Source: Pseudoduganella umbonata (GTDB lineage: Bacteria; Pseudomonadota; Gammaproteobacteria; Burkholderiales; Burkholderiaceae_D). From it: a stretch of 64,000 bases of DNA. Where the stretch lies: contig NZ_JACHXS010000008.1 in NCBI RefSeq assembly GCF_014192225.1, positions 124,001-188,000 of the forward strand, given 5' to 3'. Positions 60,001-64,000 of this stretch are shown here, piece after piece. Position numbers and translations under genes: made by a program. The notes beneath the pieces were generated by a model. That model was not told the origin of the DNA and ran no database searches. It worked only from the letters and a program-made list of their open reading frames with translations. Within the stretch, counting starts at the first letter, position 1. Every line of letters begins with the position of its first letter.

Positions 60001-60966
60001 CTGCGCGCCCGGCAGGCCGACCTGCCCGAGCAGTACCGTCTCGCGCAGTTGCGCGTCGCCTAGGATGGCGGGAACGCTCATGTCCGGCAGCGCGGCGGCA
60101 AGCGCCAGCGCGTCGGCACGGGTGGGCGCGGTGCCCAGCATGAACACCAGCCGGGCCTGTTCGCCGACGCCCAGCGCCAGCGTGCGGCGCAAGGCCATTG
60201 CCGGATCGAGCACGTTGCCGGCGGTGCCGGCCAGCGTGTCCCGGTCGATACCCTGCGGATGCCAGGCGCCCCGGCCACGGCCCAGGAAGCTGGCCCGGTC
60301 GGTGTCGAACTGCGGCTCGCTGCCGCCCAGCGCGGCATTGACCATCCACAGCCCGGATTCATTGGCGCCGCGCGGGCGGCGGTGCGCCAGCAATGCGCCG
60401 GTGGCCGCATCGTGCTCGGTCTGCACGAACAGCTTGGAGAACGCCGGATGCGCCGCTTCGTCGGCCTGACGGGCCAGCACCACCTCCAGGTAGCCGGTCA
60501 GCTCGATCAGCCGCGAGCGGCCCGACAGGTTCGTGACGACGATGCTGCGCAGTTCCACGTCCTTGTCTGGGTGGACCACCACTTCCATGTGGGCGAGGAT
60601 GCCGTGGGCCGACACTTCCAGCCACATGCTGGCAAGGCCGGCGCCGGCGGCGCGCTGCAGGTCGGGATCGTGCCCGGCGGCGCACGGCTGCGCGCCGATC
60701 GAGAACAAATCGTGCGTCTCGGCGTCGCGCAGGTAGAAGAACCACCCTTCGGCATCGGCGACGCGGTCGCCGTTCCAGCGTGTCAGCGCAATGTCGCCCG
60801 CGCGCGTGAAACCGCTGCCGGACTCGGTGATCAGCGTGGTCAGCCTTCCATTCGACAGCAGCCGAGCGTTGGGCTGCAGATGCGTGGGCTGCAGAGCCGA
60901 CGGCCGCATGGGGGCCCCGTTCACGTGGGTGCCGGCCGGCGCGGCGGACTGGGTAGCGGTTGCCAT
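57049..60966 (-). CDS. GH94-family protein resembling the C-terminal half of cyclic beta-1,2-glucan synthase
   Basis: A 1305-residue protein with two related N-terminal carbohydrate-binding beta-sandwich units, one starting PNARLLSNGRLTTLITESGSGF and one starting LQCFNGYGGFNAAGDEYVI with ISNENFGCLVSESGAGYTWSRNSR. A GH94 (alpha/alpha)6 barrel follows, with the catalytic Asp in MGTGDWNDGMNRVG and landmarks SAFYQSGGAFGFRDQLQDS and HWWHPAPMEQGLRTRFSDDLCWLPY. This is the plan of the NdvB C-terminal part without the glycosyltransferase and membrane domains. Phosphorolysis of beta-1,2-linked gluco-oligosaccharides is plausible by analogy. A GGAG overlapping the preceding stop precedes the ATG. No signal peptide is evident. 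Confidence 0.88.
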   Translation of the reverse strand: MATATQSAAPAGTHVNGAPMRPSALQPTHLQPNARLLSNGRLTTLITESGSGFTRAGDIALTRWNGDRVADAEGWFFYLRDAETHDLFSIGAQPCAAGHDPDLQRAAGAGLASMWLEVSAHGILAHMEVVVHPDKDVELRSIVVTNLSGRSRLIELTGYLEVVLARQADEAAHPAFSKLFVQTEHDAATGALLAHRRPRGANESGLWMVNAALGGSEPQFDTDRASFLGRGRGAWHPQGIDRDTLAGTAGNVLDPAMALRRTLALGVGEQARLVFMLGTAPTRADALALAAALPDMSVPAILGDAQLRETVLLGQVGLPGAQAEYYHQMAAAVLYGQSSVHAGAAGTAAGPAAPDPADAGQYGLPGGRLAVVHSAGPDDLMLQALLSARRFWQAKGLNLNMLVLDEHGNGTAVEQGLLVRQAADFAAGHLAQFERTAQLVVRGKLPALSRPDGHAAVPPPRRIPAPGADWAPPGQREELQCFNGYGGFNAAGDEYVIRMDWDRHAHGLHRPPLAWTNAISNENFGCLVSESGAGYTWSRNSRVHRLTPWHNDPIADPHGEALYLRDEDSGEFWSPLPGPVPAAAAYEAAHGFGYSRFDHASHGLRQQTTIFVPRHDPVKIVRLTVTNDGARPRRVSLYSYQHLVLGGTPADSSRYVVTEPAADASTHASADATVQAILATNAQAGVFADGVTFAAVVAPGAQVTHFTADRAAFLGRHGATHRAAALAVPALDHATGAGLDPCAAFQAVYDLAPGQTVSCVFLLGETAGRDAALELLRRYRAEGAAQAALEQVTAFWRDTLGAVRIETPVKELDLVMNGWLTYQNLSCRIWGRSAFYQSGGAFGFRDQLQDSSALVYARPDLARSQIVLHAAHQFEEGDVLHWWHPAPMEQGLRTRFSDDLCWLPYIAAFYVKTTGDLGVLDEVAPFLTARQLDDGEDEEYLTPAQSGTSADVYEHCCRALDRSLTKGAHGLPLMGTGDWNDGMNRVGREGRGESVWMGFFLMRILRDFIPFCEGRRDTSRVKMYTEYLNHLAQALNDGGWDGEWYRRAYYDDGAVLGSKDSDECRIDALAQAWAVISGAAPPERARQALDAMEAQLVDEDDKLIRLLTPPFVDTPHDPGYIKGYVAGVRENGGQYTHAACWAVRALAEAGRRDRAARLLRMLSPVSHALDTAAADIYKVEPYVVAADIYGAAPHVGRGGWTWYTGSSGWLFRVGLESVLGCTFENGDTLVVAPRIPDDWPEFHVHYNLPGGGACRVAVRNPNGSAAKVIGVTLDGVEMNVADGTARIPLMRDGGSHDVEILLGSA

Positions 60967-60973
60967 GGTGTTC

Positions 60974-61237
60974 TCACTCCTTGTCGTTCAGGCCGGCACG
61001 ACGGGCGGCGGCCATGTTCGCATACGGCAGCGACCATACCATGTCGCCACGCGCGTTGACGCCCTGCTCGGCCGCGAGTCCATTCGCGCACCGGTGGGTG
61101 GCGACGGCGGCGCACGTATGGCGGCTGGCGGAAGGCCGGGCGGGTTTGCTCATTGTTGCGCGCTTTCTTGCGTTCATTGTTGCGTTCATCCTTGCACTCA
61201 TGGTGCCGCTCATTGCATCCTTCATTGCATCGCTCAT
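60974..61237 (-). CDS. Met-rich small ORF coupled between two glycosidase genes
   Basis: An 87-codon frame whose ATG overlaps the stop of the upstream gene as ATGA and whose end carries the GGAG for the GH94 gene, so position argues for translation. The first 30 residues are a degenerate repeat rich in Met, Ala and Ser (MSDAMKDAMSGTMSARMNAT), encoded by roughly 12-bp repeats around CAATGA. The remainder (SASRHTCAAVATHRCANGL, then MVWSLPYANMAAARRAGLNDKE) matches no family I know. It may be a genuine small protein or a coupling leader for GH94. Confidence 0.5.
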   Translation of the reverse strand: MSDAMKDAMSGTMSARMNATMNARKRATMSKPARPSASRHTCAAVATHRCANGLAAEQGVNARGDMVWSLPYANMAAARRAGLNDKE

Positions 61238-61242
61238 TGCGT
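61150..61242. repeat. Degenerate CATTG tandem repeats
   Basis: CATTGCGTCA, CATTGCATCG, CATTGCATCC and similar steps recur about every 12 bp on the plus strand (for example at 61234, 61223 and 61211), encoding the Met-rich start of the small ORF on the minus strand. Confidence 0.6.
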
Positions 61243-64000
61243 CAGTGCCTCGGTTGGAAACTGGATGGTGACAGTGGCCGGCAGCTTGCGGATCGTGACG
61301 GCGCCGCCGGCAAGCGGCACCGGCCTGCCGTTCAGCCGCGCAGCACCCGGCTGGCCGGCAAACGGCCAGCGCAGCACGATGCCGCCCGGGGGAATCGCCA
61401 GCCCGGCCTCGACGTGCAAGGCCAGTTGCCCATCGGCGCGGCGCAGGCGGTAGCTGAGCGCTCCGTACGGCGTGCGCAGGCCGCGGATGGCGATGCCGTC
61501 GCCATTGAGCCACGCGGCCGGAATGCCTTCGGCCAGCAGCAGCGCATGTTCCGGTTCGCGTTCATAGGCGAACGCGTCCAGCGCGGCGCGCATGAAATCG
61601 GACGAGATCCAGCCATGCGGCATGTCGCCCAGGAAGCGCGGCTTGCGCGGCTCGCGGCCGACCACTTCGGCCCACTGGTTCCACGCGCGCGGGCGCTGGT
61701 CGGCATAGAAGTAATCCAGCAGTTCGTGCGCCCTGTCGCGCCAGCCCAGCCGCACGAACGCGCTGACGTTGCGCAGCTCGTACGGCGTGTAGTCTTCCCA
61801 CGGCTTGCTGCCGCTGCGCCGAGCAGTGAAGAAATCCCAGTACCGGCGATAGGTGTTCTCGAGCAGCCTGCGCGGCATGCGCTGCTGTTCGCCGCCCGGG
61901 GTCAGGGCGATCGTCGTCGAGGTCGGATCGAAGTCACCCAGTTCGGCCGCGCCGGGCAGGTAATCGATGCCGTGCTGCCGCGTGGCGGCGGCCAGCGAGG
62001 CGTACAGGTCGCGGTGGAATTCGTCGCGCTGCCGCGCCAGCCGGCGCGCGTCGGCCCGCCGGCCCAGCGCCTCGGCGATCGTCACCGCATCCTTGTAGCC
62101 GCGCAGCGCCCAGAAATCGTCCCAGTACGAGTGCATCGGCTTTTCCGAGTAGCCCTCGTGGCTGATCGAGGCCGGCATCAGGCCGTACAGCGGCGTGCCC
62201 TGTTGGGCCGCGGTACGCTCGGACTGGCGCAGCGTTTCCATGTAGCGCGCGGCTGCCGCCACCCGCGGCCAGGCGGCCCGCAGCGCCGCCCTGTCGCGCG
62301 TGTAGCGGTACAGCTCTGCGGCCAGGAAGATCAGCTCGCCCTGGCTGTCGTTTTCCGGTACCGGGTCGGCGCCCCGGTGGTCGACGCAGCACGGCACCTT
62401 GCCGTTGTCGAACTGGTACGGCGCATACCAGCGCAGGTAATCGGCGGCGATCTCCGGCAGGCCCATGCGCAGCAGCGCCTCGGACATCATCGCGCCGTCG
62501 CGGATCCACGAGCGCAGGTAGGAGCGCGTGCCGGGCTGGATCGCGGCGCCGTCGCGCGTCATCAGGATATGCGCCAGCGACGAGCGCAGCGTGTCCGCCA
62601 TGTGCTGCCCCGCCGGCGGCACCTGCAATTCCACCTGGTTCAGGCGGGCGCGCCACGTGTCGGCCACCTCCACCATCGCGCGGTCCAGCCAGGCAATATC
62701 CATGGCTGAGCCCGTGTCACCGTGCCTGGCACCGGGACACGGGCTCGACAGTGGTACCAGCATGCCGATCACGGCACTGCCGCGCGCCGGCAATTGCACT
62801 TTCCAGCGCAGCGCGCCCGAGGCCATGCCGGTGTCGTCGCGCACGGCGCGGGCGCCAAGGGCACCTTCGCCGCGCTCCTCATACGGCAGCAGGCCCGCAT
62901 CGAACGACGACAGCGCCACCGCATCGGGCGCGCGCAGCGGGATGAAGCACCGGGTGCCGACGGCCAGCGCGCCGCCATCCCATGCGATGTCGCGGATCGG
63001 CGCGAAGCCGCCCGGCGTGTTGAGGAACTGGCGTGGCGCATTGACCTGGAACGGCCGCGCGGCCAGCACCAGCTCCATTGCCTGCGGCACGTCCTGCAGG
63101 TTGCGCAATTCGTAGCGGGCCAGCAGTTGCGACGACTCGGGCGTGCCGGCCGCCGCCGCGGTCGTCGTCAGCGTCCAGCCGGCCGTGCGCCAGTGCACCG
63201 ACGGGATCGGCAGGTAACCGTCCCGCAGCGATTGCGTCACCTCGGCATCGGCCCAGCCGTGCATTTTTCCGCCGGCCAGCACGAACGGTTCCAGCGCCGG
63301 GCTGGCGCGCGCCGGTTCGATCGCGCCATCCTCGGACAGCAAGGCGCTGTGGCGCGCGCCGCCGTCGACGCCCACCAGCGTCCAATACGGCTGCTGGCCG
63401 GAGAAGCCGCGCGGATAGTGACCCTTCGGCGCGGCGGCGGCCAGTGCGTCGATGAAATCGTTCGGCGCGGCGCCGAAGGCGAGATCCTTCAGTTCCATTT
63501 CCGCCAGCGCGTAGCTTTCCGCCGGGCCGCCCTGCAGCAGCAGCCGGATATAGCGCGCTTCCGACTCCGCCAGCAGCAGCGCATCGCTGCCGCCGTTGCC
63601 GTCGCGGACGCTGCGCACGGCCTGCCACACCTGCCCGTCCGTGGACAGCGCCACATCGTAGCGGCTGGCATGGCGCCCCGGCCGCCAGTGCAGCACCAGG
63701 CCGCCGAACTCGCGCACCGCGCCCAGGTCCACCGTCAGTTGCTGCCGGCCGGCGCCGCCGATCCAGGCCGTATCGCGCCTGCCGTCCACCGCCAGCGCGG
63801 CCGGGGCGTCCGATGCGCTGGCCTCCGCGCGTGGAATTGGCCACGTGGAGGGCGGCGGCGGCAACGCCCGCAGCGCCAGCTCGTCGATGAAGATGGCGCC
63901 CTTGCCGCCGCTGCCGGCGCTGACGACGAATTCGATCCGGTCCGCGCGCCGCAGCGTGCGGTCCTTCGCCGGTCCCCACGCAAAGGCCACCTGCCGCTTC
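61234..64000 (-). CDS. (alpha/alpha)6-barrel glycosidase-like protein with discoidin module (5' end beyond window)
   Basis: At least 921 residues are present; the frame is open to the window edge, so the N-terminus is missing. A discoidin/F5/8C-like module (AWIGGAGRQQLTVDLGAVREFGGLVLHW to AEMELKDLAFG) follows a partial beta-sandwich. The catalytic-type helical barrel includes YLRSWIRDGAMMSEALLRMG, WYAPYQFDNGKVPCCVDHRGADPVPENDSQGE and SYWDDFWALRGYKDA. Such barrels occur in GH15, GH37, GH63, GH94 and GH144; I cannot choose among them. A 42-bp dispersed palindrome lies in frame at 62705-62746. The stop overlaps the next ATG. It is probably exported, partnering the GH94 protein on a beta-glucan. 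Confidence 0.78.
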   Translation of the reverse strand, partial: KRQVAFAWGPAKDRTLRRADRIEFVVSAGSGGKGAIFIDELALRALPPPPSTWPIPRAEASASDAPAALAVDGRRDTAWIGGAGRQQLTVDLGAVREFGGLVLHWRPGRHASRYDVALSTDGQVWQAVRSVRDGNGGSDALLLAESEARYIRLLLQGGPAESYALAEMELKDLAFGAAPNDFIDALAAAAPKGHYPRGFSGQQPYWTLVGVDGGARHSALLSEDGAIEPARASPALEPFVLAGGKMHGWADAEVTQSLRDGYLPIPSVHWRTAGWTLTTTAAAAGTPESSQLLARYELRNLQDVPQAMELVLAARPFQVNAPRQFLNTPGGFAPIRDIAWDGGALAVGTRCFIPLRAPDAVALSSFDAGLLPYEERGEGALGARAVRDDTGMASGALRWKVQLPARGSAVIGMLVPLSSPCPGARHGDTGSAMDIAWLDRAMVEVADTWRARLNQVELQVPPAGQHMADTLRSSLAHILMTRDGAAIQPGTRSYLRSWIRDGAMMSEALLRMGLPEIAADYLRWYAPYQFDNGKVPCCVDHRGADPVPENDSQGELIFLAAELYRYTRDRAALRAAWPRVAAAARYMETLRQSERTAAQQGTPLYGLMPASISHEGYSEKPMHSYWDDFWALRGYKDAVTIAEALGRRADARRLARQRDEFHRDLYASLAAATRQHGIDYLPGAAELGDFDPTSTTIALTPGGEQQRMPRRLLENTYRRYWDFFTARRSGSKPWEDYTPYELRNVSAFVRLGWRDRAHELLDYFYADQRPRAWNQWAEVVGREPRKPRFLGDMPHGWISSDFMRAALDAFAYEREPEHALLLAEGIPAAWLNGDGIAIRGLRTPYGALSYRLRRADGQLALHVEAGLAIPPGGIVLRWPFAGQPGAARLNGRPVPLAGGAVTIRKLPATVTIQFPTEALTQ
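62705..62746. repeat. Dispersed palindrome inside a coding sequence
   Basis: The same palindrome as at 55839 (GCTGAGCCCGTGTCAC, CGTGCC, T, GGCACCGGGACACGGGCTC) lies within the discoidin/glycosidase gene. It keeps the frame and encodes SSPCPGARHGDTGSA on the minus strand. Confidence 0.88.

Overview
The window is high-GC, densely coded DNA that reads as a chromosomal segment of a betaproteobacterium in the Oxalobacteraceae (Massilia/Pseudoduganella/Duganella type). The grounds are the exbB-exbD-lpxK order, xseA close to sodB, a DUF4148 protein, a cysM, RbgA-like GTPase and MoxR-DUF58-TgpA complement of burkholderialean style, and many short dispersed palindromes. The genus is inferred from gene content; no rRNA or other phylogenetic marker is present.

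Layout. 1-1464: lpxK (cut by the window edge), exbD and exbB on the minus strand. 1465-2457: a non-coding kilobase carrying six copies of an about 80-bp unit with DnaA-box-like 9-mers at fixed spacing. 2458-9865: xseA, an intact IS1595-type insertion sequence with 8-bp target duplications, a LacI-type regulator, sodB, an aldo/keto reductase and two short-chain dehydrogenases. 10075-16382: an acidic low-complexity protein, a DUF4148 protein, and a tripartite efflux locus (outer-membrane factor, MarR regulator, FUSC/AaeB-like protein, DUF1656/AaeX-like peptide, HlyD/AaeA-like adaptor).

16532-40591 is a glucuronoxylan-utilisation region. It holds a LacI-type regulator, GH67 alpha-glucuronidase, GH10 xylanase, GH115 alpha-glucuronidase, GH43 beta-xylosidase/arabinofuranosidase, an SGNH esterase, glucarate dehydratase, an oxidative xylose operon (xylX, xylB, xylC, xylD coupled by ATGA overlaps), the xylose ABC importer xylFGH and a GH3 beta-xylosidase/glucosidase. 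Operator-like sites around TGTTAGCGCTA lie upstream of the regulator and in both divergent promoter regions, suggesting one regulon. The enzymes would strip (4-O-methyl)glucuronate, acetyl and arabinose groups, cut the chain to xylose, import it and oxidise it towards 2-keto-3-deoxyxylonate and alpha-ketoglutarate semialdehyde. The last dehydrogenase of that route and a TonB receptor are not in the window.

40672-55764 is mostly housekeeping: a small membrane protein, DsbA, an M1-type metallopeptidase with a partner membrane protein, a LigB-type dioxygenase, a five-copy 58-bp tandem palindrome array, an RbgA/YlqF GTPase, an HDAC-family deacetylase, moxR-DUF58-tgpA-mltB, an AT-rich leader with a small HTH-like protein, and cysM. 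55891-64000 (minus strand) is a second carbohydrate cluster: an (alpha/alpha)6-barrel glycosidase-like protein with a discoidin module (5' end outside the window), a Met-rich 87-codon ORF, a 1305-residue GH94 protein resembling the C-terminal half of cyclic beta-1,2-glucan synthase, and a MalK/UgpC-type ATPase.

Three families of dispersed palindromes punctuate intergenic regions, and one copy sits in frame inside a gene. The features that standard annotation explains least are the six-unit array at 1555-2323 and these palindromes.
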